Part shown: piece by piece, positions 17,963-25,976 of the stretch
How positions within the stretch are numbered: position 1 is the first letter of the stretch
Layout: the number at the start of each line of letters is the position of its first letter
Assembly: GCF_000685395.1 (NCBI RefSeq)
Contig: NZ_AVSQ01000017.1
Coordinates: 62,001-126,000, forward strand
Origin: Candidatus Nitrosotenuis chungbukensis
GTDB taxonomy: Archaea > Thermoproteota > Nitrososphaeria > Nitrososphaerales > Nitrosopumilaceae
Direction of reading: 5' to 3'
Length of the DNA: 64,000 nucleotides
Notes under the pieces: model-generated
Databases searched by the model: none
Told to the model about the DNA's origin: nothing
What the model saw: only the letters and a program-made list of their open reading frames with translations
Translations under genes and position numbers: made by a program

Positions 17963-20083
17963 TTAGTTTGTTTCGACTATTATTGCTGCTTTTTCAGAGT
18001 TGTCAAGCTCTTGTTGTACCGCGTTTAGGATGTGCGATACTGACGTCAGGCTTGAAAAGTCAACTAGTTTTAGGTTGTTCAAAAGGTACACCTGCGGCGC
18101 AATGTCGTTGTTTCTGGACTCTAAAAAGTCGTCTAATTCTTCTAGAATCGATATCTTTCCACCCTGGAATATTTTTGCATTTTTGTGCGATAATTTCATT
18201 CGGCCGAATCTGTCTAATACCAAGACATGGTGTCTGTTTTTCTTTGAAAACAGCTTTTTTTCTGAAACGTGTCCTGTGAATACAAAGTAATGATCAGTTT
18301 CAAAGCTCAACTCTACAAGATCCTTGCCGACTTCCATCATCTCGCTTGCCCTGATGAGCGCCTCATCAAGTGTAAAGATGTTCTTTGCGTTCTCCGCGCT
18401 GTCAAGTTCCACATTTCCTGTTGCAGACACTCTGAGTAGCGCTTTTTCTGAAATATACTCGCTGTTTATCAGAATTGATTCTGGCACTGCCCCCTTGTCA
18501 ATCATGATTGCGTGAATTTTTTTGTGCATCTCAGATATTTGCTCAGGTGTCGGGTTGGATATTGTGTGCTCTATTTCCTCCTGAATCATCGAGGATGCGA
18601 CTCCTATTGACGATATGACCTCGGCATGCTCTGCTTTTTTGTACGGCACTCCGAGCTGTTTTGCGACAAAAGGAACCAGCACTGATGCCCCTCCGCCACC
18701 GCCTATTATCTGGGTCTTTGCCTTTTCCATCTTGAACTCTTTTATGATTTTCGAAATTGCCTTTGTTATCTCAAACGATGCTGTCTGGATTACAGACATT
18801 GCCGCCTCAGGACCAGTTACCTTGAGCTCGCGTCCGAGCATCTCCATTGCAATTTTTGCAGAGGTTTGGTTTGCAAATGAATAATCGTCCTTTTCTATCA
18901 TACCAAGTGCGTTTGCGGCACACGTGTTTGTGATTGCAAATGTTTCAGTGTCGCATTTTATTGCAACGTACGGCTCAACGTCGTTTTCCTTGGGTTTTAT
19001 TGTGATGATTTTTCCTTTTTTCAAAACGTCCGGGTCTGCAAAACAGGCATACTTTAAACCTGCAATGTGGGCGCTTCGCGGACCCACCTTCCAAACCCGC
19101 CCGTCCTTTATCTTTATCATACTGCCTCCAGCCACGCCTAAAATGCGAACATCCATTGAACGGATGCACGTTGGATGGTCTTTTATCGTAACATAACGAA
19201 TCTCAGGCTTGCCATTTTTTATTATGCAGATGTTGGTGCTCGTTCCGCCAACTTCGACAAATATTCCATTTGTTACCTTGAGATACAGCAAGGCACCTGC
19301 AACACTGGCAGCCGGTCCTGAAAGAATGGTTAGAATTGGCTTTGTCCTAAACGTGTCCATGTTTGTAACTCCGCCGTCTCCTTTCATGATCATTAACGGT
19401 GCGTTGACTCCTGCGTTTCTAATGGCCTCCTCTACAAAGTTTGCGACCTCGACTGTTTTTGGAAGGACGCTTGCGTTGATTGCCGCAGTCAGCGTCCTAA
19501 TTTCAAGGCCGTAAATTCCAGAAATTTCATGCGACGCAGTGGCTGGAATGTTTCCCTGCATCGCATTTTTCATTACAAACATTTCATTTGACGGATCATC
19601 CACTCCAAACGCTTCTGTTGCGACAATTACCTTGACTCCTCTGTCCTTTAGGGAATTGATTGCATGGTGTACCTCTTTTTCTGAAATCAGGTGAGATGTA
19701 TCAAGAAAGACATGTTCTGTCTTTAGGCTTTGATCAGAGTTAAATGTGGCATCCTGTAGATTTGTTCTTTTTATGACGTCGCCTTTTTCTGGCGTCACAC
19801 CCATTGCAATTATGCCGACCTTTGCAGTGTCGGATTCAAGCAGCGCGTTAATTGCCTGAGTGGTACTGTGTGCAATTAATTCGATTTCGGATAACTCTAT
19901 TTTTGATTCATTAACTAGCTGGGATAGTGCAAGCACGATTCCTTCCGAGACGCCTTTTTGCGCCTTGTGTGTGGTGGGGGTAGTTGACTTGCCGATAAGC
20001 TGCCCAGTTTTGATGTCTATTGCTATTGCCTTTGTGAACGTGCCGCCTACATCAATTCCTACTCTAATGCGTCGTTGACTCAT
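17963..20083 (-). CDS. Hydantoinase/oxoprolinase A-like protein (HyuA family)
   Basis: This 706-residue member of the acetate/sugar kinase-like ATPase fold begins RVGIDVGGTFTKAIA, the nucleotide-binding phosphate-1 motif. It continues with HSTTQAINALLE, GDGGVTNMDTF, LSGPAASVAGA and IGGGGGASVLVPFVA. Family members hydrolyse hydantoins or 5-oxoproline with ATP, usually with a HyuB partner. No hyuB gene is adjacent here. A C-terminal extension of about 130 residues after the ATPase core is of unclear function. Its start overlaps the end of the FTR1-like gene by 20 bases, so the two are probably co-transcribed. Confidence 0.8.
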   Translation of the reverse strand: MSQRRIRVGIDVGGTFTKAIAIDIKTGQLIGKSTTPTTHKAQKGVSEGIVLALSQLVNESKIELSEIELIAHSTTQAINALLESDTAKVGIIAMGVTPEKGDVIKRTNLQDATFNSDQSLKTEHVFLDTSHLISEKEVHHAINSLKDRGVKVIVATEAFGVDDPSNEMFVMKNAMQGNIPATASHEISGIYGLEIRTLTAAINASVLPKTVEVANFVEEAIRNAGVNAPLMIMKGDGGVTNMDTFRTKPILTILSGPAASVAGALLYLKVTNGIFVEVGGTSTNICIIKNGKPEIRYVTIKDHPTCIRSMDVRILGVAGGSMIKIKDGRVWKVGPRSAHIAGLKYACFADPDVLKKGKIITIKPKENDVEPYVAIKCDTETFAITNTCAANALGMIEKDDYSFANQTSAKIAMEMLGRELKVTGPEAAMSVIQTASFEITKAISKIIKEFKMEKAKTQIIGGGGGASVLVPFVAKQLGVPYKKAEHAEVISSIGVASSMIQEEIEHTISNPTPEQISEMHKKIHAIMIDKGAVPESILINSEYISEKALLRVSATGNVELDSAENAKNIFTLDEALIRASEMMEVGKDLVELSFETDHYFVFTGHVSEKKLFSKKNRHHVLVLDRFGRMKLSHKNAKIFQGGKISILEELDDFLESRNNDIAPQVYLLNNLKLVDFSSLTSVSHILNAVQQELDNSEKAAIIVETN

Positions 20084-22286
20084 CGATTTCCCTTCTTGAT
20101 TTGCGCATTGTGGCTATTTTCTCTTCCCTTCTTGGCTTCAAAACAAGCACATATGATGCCGCTACCAGATATATTCCAAGCATGATTGCCTGTGCAATTA
20201 TTGTCTCAAGTGTCGGATAAATTCCAGTCATCTTTGCCATGTTGATATCGAGTCTTGGAACAATTCCAAGAAGGCTGGTAAACGGCAAAATGTCAAGTGT
20301 TTGTAACTCCCTTACGGCATTGCCCAAAAATGCAATTGAAAGATATGCGCCGACTCCCATCGTAAGGCCAAAAAGCATCTTGAGCGGCAGTCTTTTCCCC
20401 AGTTTTCTTGTTACAAAGTATACTCCGAGCAGGGTTGCAATTCCTGCGACAAATCCCAACCCGACATACGTTTCCATGTATTTTGCAAATCCAAACATCG
20501 CTTCATAGAACAACACTGTCTCAAATCCTTCCCGGTATACTGTGAAAAATGAAAGCATCACAAACACAGCTGTTCCACCCGTGGTTGATGCCTGCCAGAC
20601 CTTGGCTTTTACAAACTCCATCCATTTTTTATGCTCTATTTTATTTAGAATCCAAAAACTCACATAAAACAATACTGCGGTTGCGGAAAGTGCCGCAATT
20701 GCCTCGATTAGCTCCCTGTTTGCACCAGATATTCTGATGATATATGATGCAATAAACCACGTTACGGCAGTTGCTCCAATTGCCAAGACTATTCCATAGT
20801 ATACGAATCGCTTGAACTTTACATTCCTTGACGCTTCAAGATAAGTAAGGATGGCGCCAAGAATCAGAACTGACTCTAGTCCCTCTCGGAAAATAACCGC
20901 AAACGATGATGTAAACGCAATTGTTGGAGCAAGCTGGCCGGTTCCCGTGACTAGCCTTTCTGATTCATCGAGGCTTCGCCTTACTGAAATTGTAGCCTGC
21001 TCAATTTTGTCATAATCTGCCTTCTGGTTTATCAAACTTCGAAGCTCTGCAAACTGAAGTTCCACTTGTAATGTAAAGTCAGGATCAATTGTTCGCAGTG
21101 GGATTTCTACGTGTTCATAGCTGTCCAAATACGCGGTTCTTGCAGAGACAAATGCAGCCTGGGTATTGCCTTCCTTGTACTGGCTTAGCATTGTCTGGAG
21201 GGTCATTCGAATAAAGTCAATCTGGCTTCGTACGACTGACTTTTGGTCTTCTGTGGCTGAGCCCATTTCATTTGTTACTTTTTCCAGTTCAATTCCGGAC
21301 ACTGTCTGACTGGCAAGTGATGATTCTGAAATCAGATTTTCCGTATTGTCAAGGTCTACAAGTATTGGATCATTGATAAAGGACTGTATCTCATCATATG
21401 ATTTTTTTTCTTGTACCATCGCTCGCAAATTTTCCCTCATGTTTAATTCCATTTTGTGCAAGAGTGCCTCATCTGCCTTACCGATGTCCGCTTCGAGATA
21501 CTCAAAGTTGTCAAGATATGCTGCAATGACATGTTCTTCTGCTTTTGCGTAATTGCCGTCTTTGATTTCAGCCAATGTTCGGTCATAATGCTGCCTTATC
21601 ATGGCATACAAATGTTCATGATCTGATGATGCAGAGTCAGTCCCAGTAAGGTCGCGCTGTATTGTCGTGATCAGTTTTCCGACGGAGACAAAATCCTGTT
21701 TTTGGGCAATCTTTATTTTTAGCTCGTCAAAAAATGACGCAAGTTCGCCAGTCTGTCTTTCGTCAAATGACGAGTCTGACATAAACAGTTGAACTGCTTT
21801 ATCGACAAGTGACACCGACATCAAATGGTGCTCAATGTCGTTTTCTGAAATTGCGATTTGATAACTCTCGTCTGCTGCAGTCAGCAAATCAGACACAACA
21901 AATGGGACTTGCTGTGATTTTGGAAACTCGCTTACCAGTTGCTCTGCCACTGCGACATCTGCCAGTATTTCACCTGATGGCGCATTGCTTTCTATTTTGG
22001 AATGTATGTCAAGTAGCACCAAGTGCAGATCGTCTGCCTGCTTCACATTTGCCTCTCGGAGCTGGCTTATTTGGTGACCGTAAACACCGGTAGTAAACTT
22101 GGAATACTTTGCAGCTTGTCCGTAATCGTTGCCTGCTATGCTTGTTTTTACAAGGCCAATCCCAATCTGAACTATTTCGCCTGTAGACTGGATTGAGTGG
22201 TCAGTTTCGGCCTGTGCAAAGGATGCCTGACTGACCGATAAAATGGAAACCATTGCAATTGAAAGAAGAATTTGTTTGGGGGTCAC
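20064..22286 (-). CDS. FTR1-family iron permease with large extracytoplasmic N-terminal domain
   Basis: The 740-residue protein starts with a signal peptide (about 1-27). A helical extracytoplasmic region of roughly 430 residues made of repeat-like units follows, then a seven-helix FTR1 permease. The REGxE iron-binding motifs occur twice: REGLES near residue 468 and REGFET near 585. FTR1/EfeU proteins import ferric iron or relay it after oxidation. It starts with GTG; a TATA-like TTTTAAATACC about 27 bases upstream supports this. A 22-base inverted repeat at 22330-22351 precedes that TATA. Confidence 0.9.
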   Translation of the reverse strand: MTPKQILLSIAMVSILSVSQASFAQAETDHSIQSTGEIVQIGIGLVKTSIAGNDYGQAAKYSKFTTGVYGHQISQLREANVKQADDLHLVLLDIHSKIESNAPSGEILADVAVAEQLVSEFPKSQQVPFVVSDLLTAADESYQIAISENDIEHHLMSVSLVDKAVQLFMSDSSFDERQTGELASFFDELKIKIAQKQDFVSVGKLITTIQRDLTGTDSASSDHEHLYAMIRQHYDRTLAEIKDGNYAKAEEHVIAAYLDNFEYLEADIGKADEALLHKMELNMRENLRAMVQEKKSYDEIQSFINDPILVDLDNTENLISESSLASQTVSGIELEKVTNEMGSATEDQKSVVRSQIDFIRMTLQTMLSQYKEGNTQAAFVSARTAYLDSYEHVEIPLRTIDPDFTLQVELQFAELRSLINQKADYDKIEQATISVRRSLDESERLVTGTGQLAPTIAFTSSFAVIFREGLESVLILGAILTYLEASRNVKFKRFVYYGIVLAIGATAVTWFIASYIIRISGANRELIEAIAALSATAVLFYVSFWILNKIEHKKWMEFVKAKVWQASTTGGTAVFVMLSFFTVYREGFETVLFYEAMFGFAKYMETYVGLGFVAGIATLLGVYFVTRKLGKRLPLKMLFGLTMGVGAYLSIAFLGNAVRELQTLDILPFTSLLGIVPRLDINMAKMTGIYPTLETIIAQAIMLGIYLVAASYVLVLKPRREEKIATMRKSRREIDESTTH

Positions 22287-22329
22287 TGTGTGGTTAGGGC
22301 TAGCTAACGGTATTTAAAACAGAGATACG

Positions 22330-22351
22330 TTCTAAGAATCTAGAATGAGAA
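22330..22351 (-). promoter_or_regulatory. Candidate operator upstream of the FTR1-like gene
   Basis: Read on the minus strand it begins TTCTCATTCTA and ends TTAGAA. It lies just upstream of the TATA element, centred about 55 bases before the GTG start. The site at 23078-23099 has the same distance from its gene. The two match at 16 of 22 positions and both start TTCTCATT, which suggests a shared regulator, most simply one of the tandem winged-helix proteins. Confidence 0.55.
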
Positions 22352-22360
22352 TATGAAAAA

Positions 22361-22687
22361 CTAATTTGATTGCAAGTTCAATGTCGGATTTATTCCGCCG
22401 ACTATGATTTCTGCTTTCTTAATTCTGCTTTTGTAATACTTGATTTTTTTTCCGGCGTTTGAGATCTCGAATTTGTCCACATAAACAAGTGCAAGTACCT
22501 CAAGATTTGACAATATCTTGTAGACTGTGGAGATCGACATCTTTTGCTCGTCTGCAATTTTTTGTGCATCTTTTGCTTTTGTCGTGATTGAAAACAGCAC
22601 GGATCTAGAGTAAACATTTGTCAGTGTTTCTATGATTTGCTGCGTTACATCATACTGGCTGAGCTGAAAAACGGTATTTTTTTTCAT
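22361..22687 (-). CDS. Winged-helix transcriptional regulator (tandem copy 2)
   Basis: This 108-residue DNA-binding protein has a winged helix at about residues 17-95 (DAQKIADEQKMSISTVYKILSNLEVLALV, then a wing with ISNAGKKIKYYKSRI). It is clearly a paralogue of the next upstream gene, sharing YDVTQ-IIE-L, SVYK-LS-LE and a YKSRI-KA-I ending. It is 16 bases downstream of that gene and upstream of the FTR1-like permease gene. A role in metal-responsive control is inferred from context only; there is no obvious metal-binding Cys/His cluster. Confidence 0.8.
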   Translation of the reverse strand: MKKNTVFQLSQYDVTQQIIETLTNVYSRSVLFSITTKAKDAQKIADEQKMSISTVYKILSNLEVLALVYVDKFEISNAGKKIKYYKSRIKKAEIIVGGINPTLNLQSN

Positions 22688-22703
22688 AATTCATACCCTC
22701 TGT

Positions 22704-23033
22704 TTAATTCGGCGCCAAAACAAGAGTTGGCTCTGGCTTTTTGATACTTATGTCTGCCTTACTTATTCTGCTTCGATAGACTTTGAATTTTCTGCCCTTG
22801 TCAGATATCATCCAGCGCTCTACGCGAATCAGTGTCAAGTCTTCAAGATCCGACAGTTTTTTGTAAACTGAGCTTAATGGAATCTTGTATTTGTCTGAAA
22901 TTTCTGCAGCAGTTCTGCCTTGCTTGATTAGTGAAAACAGAATAGTCCTGGACTCTGCATCTGCCAGCGCCTCAATTACTTTTTGCGTTACGTCGTATTT
23001 CTTTAATTGTGGAAGTGTAAATTTGCGACCCAA
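22704..23033 (-). CDS. Winged-helix transcriptional regulator (tandem copy 1)
   Basis: This 109-residue winged-helix protein is a paralogue of the gene just downstream. The DNA-binding core is TAAEISDKYKIPLSSVYKKLSDLEDLTL, followed by a basic wing (ISDKGRKFKVYRSRI). It starts with TTG; the TATA-like gttatttaaataa (centre about 23060) lies 26-27 bases upstream, so the mRNA is probably leaderless. A near-perfect inverted repeat at 23078-23099 precedes this TATA. The site resembles the one before the FTR1-like gene, so autoregulation is likely. Confidence 0.82.
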   Translation of the reverse strand: MGRKFTLPQLKKYDVTQKVIEALADAESRTILFSLIKQGRTAAEISDKYKIPLSSVYKKLSDLEDLTLIRVERWMISDKGRKFKVYRSRISKADISIKKPEPTLVLAPN

Positions 23034-23077
23034 GACACTGTTCTACTTTGTATTGTTATTTAAATAAAATGTTATCC

Positions 23078-23099
23078 TTCTCATTCTATAAAATGAGAA
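23078..23099. promoter_or_regulatory. 8+8 inverted repeat, candidate operator of the tandem regulators
   Basis: The arms TTCTCATT and AATGAGAA are perfect inverted repeats around a 6-base spacer. The site lies just upstream of the TATA element of the first tandem winged-helix gene, centred about 55 bases before its TTG start. A related site at the same distance precedes the FTR1-like gene (22330-22351). Confidence 0.6.
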
Positions 23100-23145
23100 C
23101 AATTCAAAATAAGAATTCGAAAACAATGACACATGACCAAATAAC

Positions 23146-23874
23146 TTACTGGAATTTTGTCTGTTTTACTCTGTCTGGTTGTAGTTTCTGCCACAGTGCC
23201 CCGAGGATCAAACCGACAGATAGCCAAAATGCCGTGACTCCAACCAAAGACATTGCTCTAAACCCATTTACTAGGTCAGTTGGGGCAGTTACTGCATCTG
23301 GGTTTTGAGGCATCAATGCAAACACCATTCCAATGAACCCCGCATATCCTAAAACTGCGACGAATCTCTTGCTCCTGAGTCGCCTGAAAATCAGATAAAA
23401 CCCAAGTGCGCCAAACCCCGAAATCGCAATAAATGAAACATACAACATCTGCCTTAGGAGAATCGTTTCTGGGTCTCCAACTGTTGGTGGGTTTGCAGGA
23501 TATTTTGCAAACGGTATTAGATACAATGTAATCCACATGATTGCTGCAAGAACTAGTGCTTTTTTGGCAAAACTGTTTCCAGGAAGAATGTTTCTCGCAT
23601 ACCCGAAAACGATTCCAAACAATGCCCCAATCGCAGTGCCAAGCATTGCGCCTGCCAGCAACTGTCCTCCCTTCTGCCACGCCCTATACGAGTAATACTC
23701 TGCCCAAAACTGCGGAGTGTCTTTTGCCTCGCCAGACGTAAACATGTGCTGATTTTCAATCCCAATTGCCCTGTCCAAATACGGTTCTACAAGTGCCAAA
23801 TTTACCAGACCGTGGATGACTCCAGCTGAGCATCCAGATAGCAAGATGATTGCAATAAAAAGAGACGTCCTCAT
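23146..23874 (-). CDS. cbtA: CbtA-family predicted cobalt transporter subunit
   Basis: This 242-residue membrane protein has about five hydrophobic helices. It carries the CbtA signature FAKYPANPPTVGDPETI in the middle and an N-terminal GVIHGLVNLALVEPYLDRAIG. CbtAB genes in other prokaryotes are often under B12 or cobalt control and predicted to import cobalt; direct evidence is limited. It follows cbtB at a short distance (9 bases). Ammonia-oxidising archaea make cobalamin, so cobalt uptake would make sense. Confidence 0.88.
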   Translation of the reverse strand: MRTSLFIAIILLSGCSAGVIHGLVNLALVEPYLDRAIGIENQHMFTSGEAKDTPQFWAEYYSYRAWQKGGQLLAGAMLGTAIGALFGIVFGYARNILPGNSFAKKALVLAAIMWITLYLIPFAKYPANPPTVGDPETILLRQMLYVSFIAISGFGALGFYLIFRRLRSKRFVAVLGYAGFIGMVFALMPQNPDAVTAPTDLVNGFRAMSLVGVTAFWLSVGLILGALWQKLQPDRVKQTKFQ

Positions 23875-23883
23875 GACTTGTCA

Positions 23884-24099
23884 CTAGTGGCAGGGAAATC
23901 CTGCTGCATGTCTCATGTCATGGGTCAGTTCATGTATGTACATGTCTGCATATGCTTGTTCGCCAAAGACGATGCTGAATAATTGTCCCTGATCAAACCC
24001 TACCTCAAATATTCCAAATGCAAAAATTGTAGCTAATACAAGTAGTGCAACCTTTGGAACACTTGATTTTGAGATTGTAATCTCTTTTGAGAAAGACAT
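23884..24099 (-). CDS. cbtB: CbtB-family predicted cobalt transporter subunit
   Basis: The 71-residue protein has one membrane helix (about 15-35). A histidine-rich C-terminus follows: HELTHDMRHAAGFPCH, the typical CbtB metal-binding tail. It is the first gene of a cbtB-cbtA pair. A TATA-like gtatttaaattc (24121-24132) is placed for a leaderless start at 24099. The divergent DUF4443 gene is a candidate regulator. Cobalt specificity is inferred from the family. Confidence 0.88.
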   Translation of the reverse strand: MSFSKEITISKSSVPKVALLVLATIFAFGIFEVGFDQGQLFSIVFGEQAYADMYIHELTHDMRHAAGFPCH

Positions 24100-24132
24100 G
24101 GAATCTAAGCCTGAATGAATGTATTTAAATTC

Positions 24133-24149
24133 TTGGATGAATCGTCCAA
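24133..24149. promoter_or_regulatory. Short inverted repeat between cbtB and the DUF4443 regulator gene
   Basis: TTGGA (24133-24137) and TCCAA (24145-24149) form a 5-base inverted repeat with a 7-base spacer. It lies directly upstream of the cbtB TATA element in the divergent intergenic region. It could be a binding site for the divergently encoded HTH protein. The arms are short, so chance is possible. Confidence 0.3.
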
Positions 24150-24160
24150 TATTTAACTAA

Positions 24161-24805
24161 ATGAACACCACCCAACAAGTGCAAACACTGCAAAACATTG
24201 TATCGCGAAAAGGATCAAGCAAGGTCCTGACATTCTCAGTGCCGCACGTGTTCAAGGCATTGCAATTGTTGCATGAAAATGAATACGTGAGCAGATCAAG
24301 TTTTTGCCAGAACTTACACATGGGGGAGGGGGCCGTCAAGACAATGATCATGCACCTAAAGAAAGAATCCATGGTAGATTCGACAAAATCCGGAACCTTT
24401 CTTACTGCAAAGGGGAAGGCATTCATAAAAAATCTCCTGGAGATAATCTTTGCAGAGTGCGATATTAAAAAATGCCAAATTGCACAGGGAAGATTCAATC
24501 ACGCAGTCATTTTGAAAAATTATTCATTTGCGACAAAGACGGGGGTTGAGCAACGAGATTACACCATACTGTATGGCGCATCTGGGGCAACAACTCTTCT
24601 TTACAAGGAGGACAGGTTCGTTTTTCCAAACGAGAATATTGACTGCCTTCTAAATGATCAAAAAACCAGGAACTTGTTGACAGGTGAACTGCATCCAAAA
24701 AACGGAGATATGATAATAATTGCATCTGCAAGTGACCCGTTTGTTGCAGAGATTGCGGCAAAAAACTCTGCGCTGTGGACACTTGCCACGCACGGCAGAC
24801 AGTAA
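24161..24805 (+). CDS. HTH regulator with DUF4443-type C-terminal domain
   Basis: The 214-residue protein has an N-terminal winged helix (about 20-85; SRSSFCQNLHMGEGAVKTMIMHLKK) and a C-terminal alpha/beta domain. The C-terminal part, with YTILYGASGATTLLYKEDRFVFP, resembles archaeal DUF4443 proteins that are thought to bind small ligands or metals. Divergence from cbtBA suggests control of cobalt uptake. ATG at 24161 is used. A GTG at 24179 fits better with the TATA-like atatttaacta at 24149-24159, so the true N-terminus may be six residues shorter. Confidence 0.7.
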   Translation: MNTTQQVQTLQNIVSRKGSSKVLTFSVPHVFKALQLLHENEYVSRSSFCQNLHMGEGAVKTMIMHLKKESMVDSTKSGTFLTAKGKAFIKNLLEIIFAECDIKKCQIAQGRFNHAVILKNYSFATKTGVEQRDYTILYGASGATTLLYKEDRFVFPNENIDCLLNDQKTRNLLTGELHPKNGDMIIIASASDPFVAEIAAKNSALWTLATHGRQ

Positions 24806-24824
24806 ACTATTTGAAGCGTGCATA

Positions 24825-25490
24825 ATGTGTGAGTCTGTGGCAAAATATTACCTTCTTGCAATTCCAGCAGTCATTGGAATAATCGGAGGGTTATTTGCAG
24901 TCACGTATTTTGGAAACCAGGATGGTTCACAAGACGACGATACTTTTACAGTGCAACAATTAATTGAAAACGGTTCCCCATACGAAGGAAACCCGTCAGC
25001 ACCAATCACAATTGTCGAGTGGGGCGATTATCAGTGTACTTTTTGCCATTTGTTTCATGACTCAAGCCTTGGAACAATCAAGGAAGAATACGTCCAGTCA
25101 GGCAAGGCAAACTTTGTTTTTAGGGACTTTGCATTAAACGGCCCGAACTCAGTTCTTGCAGCAGAGGCATCTCATTGTGCAAAAGACCAAGGAAAATTCT
25201 GGGAGTATCACGATGAGGTGTACGATAACTGGGATGGCGAAAACACCGGCTGGGTGAGCAAGGACTCGCTAAACAGATTTGCTCAAAACATAGGGTTGGA
25301 TGCTGATCAGTTCAAGTCATGCCTTGATTCGTCAAAATACAAACAAGCGGTCCTTGACACATATGATTTTGGGCAAAAAATCGGAATCGATGCAACACCA
25401 TCATTTCTTATCATAAAGGGCGACAAGATTGTCAAGATTACTGGAAATCAGCCAATCGATGTGTTTAGAAAAACACTTGACGACATGTAA
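24825..25490 (+). CDS. Membrane-anchored DsbA-like thioredoxin-fold oxidoreductase
   Basis: With ATG at 24825 the product is 221 residues: an N-terminal membrane helix (about 8-28), then a thioredoxin fold. The active site is CTFC (Cys71 and Cys74), and the cis-proline loop DATPSF is near residue 190. This is the DsbA/Thioredoxin_4 type found as several copies in ammonia-oxidising archaea. It probably forms or isomerises disulfides outside the membrane. The frame extends upstream to 24720 inside the previous gene, but that part lacks the anchor pattern. It starts 19 bases after the DUF4443 gene, so the two may be co-transcribed. Confidence 0.88.
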   Translation: MCESVAKYYLLAIPAVIGIIGGLFAVTYFGNQDGSQDDDTFTVQQLIENGSPYEGNPSAPITIVEWGDYQCTFCHLFHDSSLGTIKEEYVQSGKANFVFRDFALNGPNSVLAAEASHCAKDQGKFWEYHDEVYDNWDGENTGWVSKDSLNRFAQNIGLDADQFKSCLDSSKYKQAVLDTYDFGQKIGIDATPSFLIIKGDKIVKITGNQPIDVFRKTLDDM

Positions 25491-25862
25491 TTATTTTTCC
25501 AATTTGTGCAAGTCGTTTGCAATTTGATTGTCATATTTTGGATTAGAGTCGAGCAGTCCTCTTAACACCATGCTCTTGATGCAGTGTGCAACGTATTCTG
25601 GCTCGACGCCTCCGTATTTTGCTGCCTTTTTTGATACGTCCTGGAACAATGTCTCGTTGTCCATTTTCATCGTTTGACACATGTTGACGCGCAACAACAT
25701 GCCGAGTTGAACTAGTTTGTACATCGAAATCTCTTTTCCCTCCAGGTAAATCTGTGATATGATCTCTTCCATGTGGCAGAACCCCTGAGGAGTTACTCGG
25801 TACCGGAATAGTTTTGGATAGTCTTCCAATTCGATGCAATATGGCAGCATATTTTTTTCCAC
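25491..25862 (-). CDS. Hypothetical helical protein
   Basis: This protein of about 123 residues is mostly helical and has four cysteines (YCIEL, GFCHM, NMCQT, AHCIK). They do not form a clear zinc motif. No membrane segment or known domain is seen. GTG at 25862 is preferred because the TATA-like TAATTAATCA (25881-25890) lies about 24 bases upstream; TTG at 25871 and ATG at 25850 are alternatives. It is tail to tail with the DsbA-like gene with no gap. Function unknown. Confidence 0.55.
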   Translation of the reverse strand: MEKNMLPYCIELEDYPKLFRYRVTPQGFCHMEEIISQIYLEGKEISMYKLVQLGMLLRVNMCQTMKMDNETLFQDVSKKAAKYGGVEPEYVAHCIKSMVLRGLLDSNPKYDNQIANDLHKLEK

Positions 25863-25976
25863 GTACCGCAAACCACGGCTTGATTAATTATCAGTTCGGC
25901 ACTTTGCGACAAAAATAGATTCCATTTTGGAATGTTTGCCCAAACTTCTTAATACTGAATCCATAGAGGTCAAATA

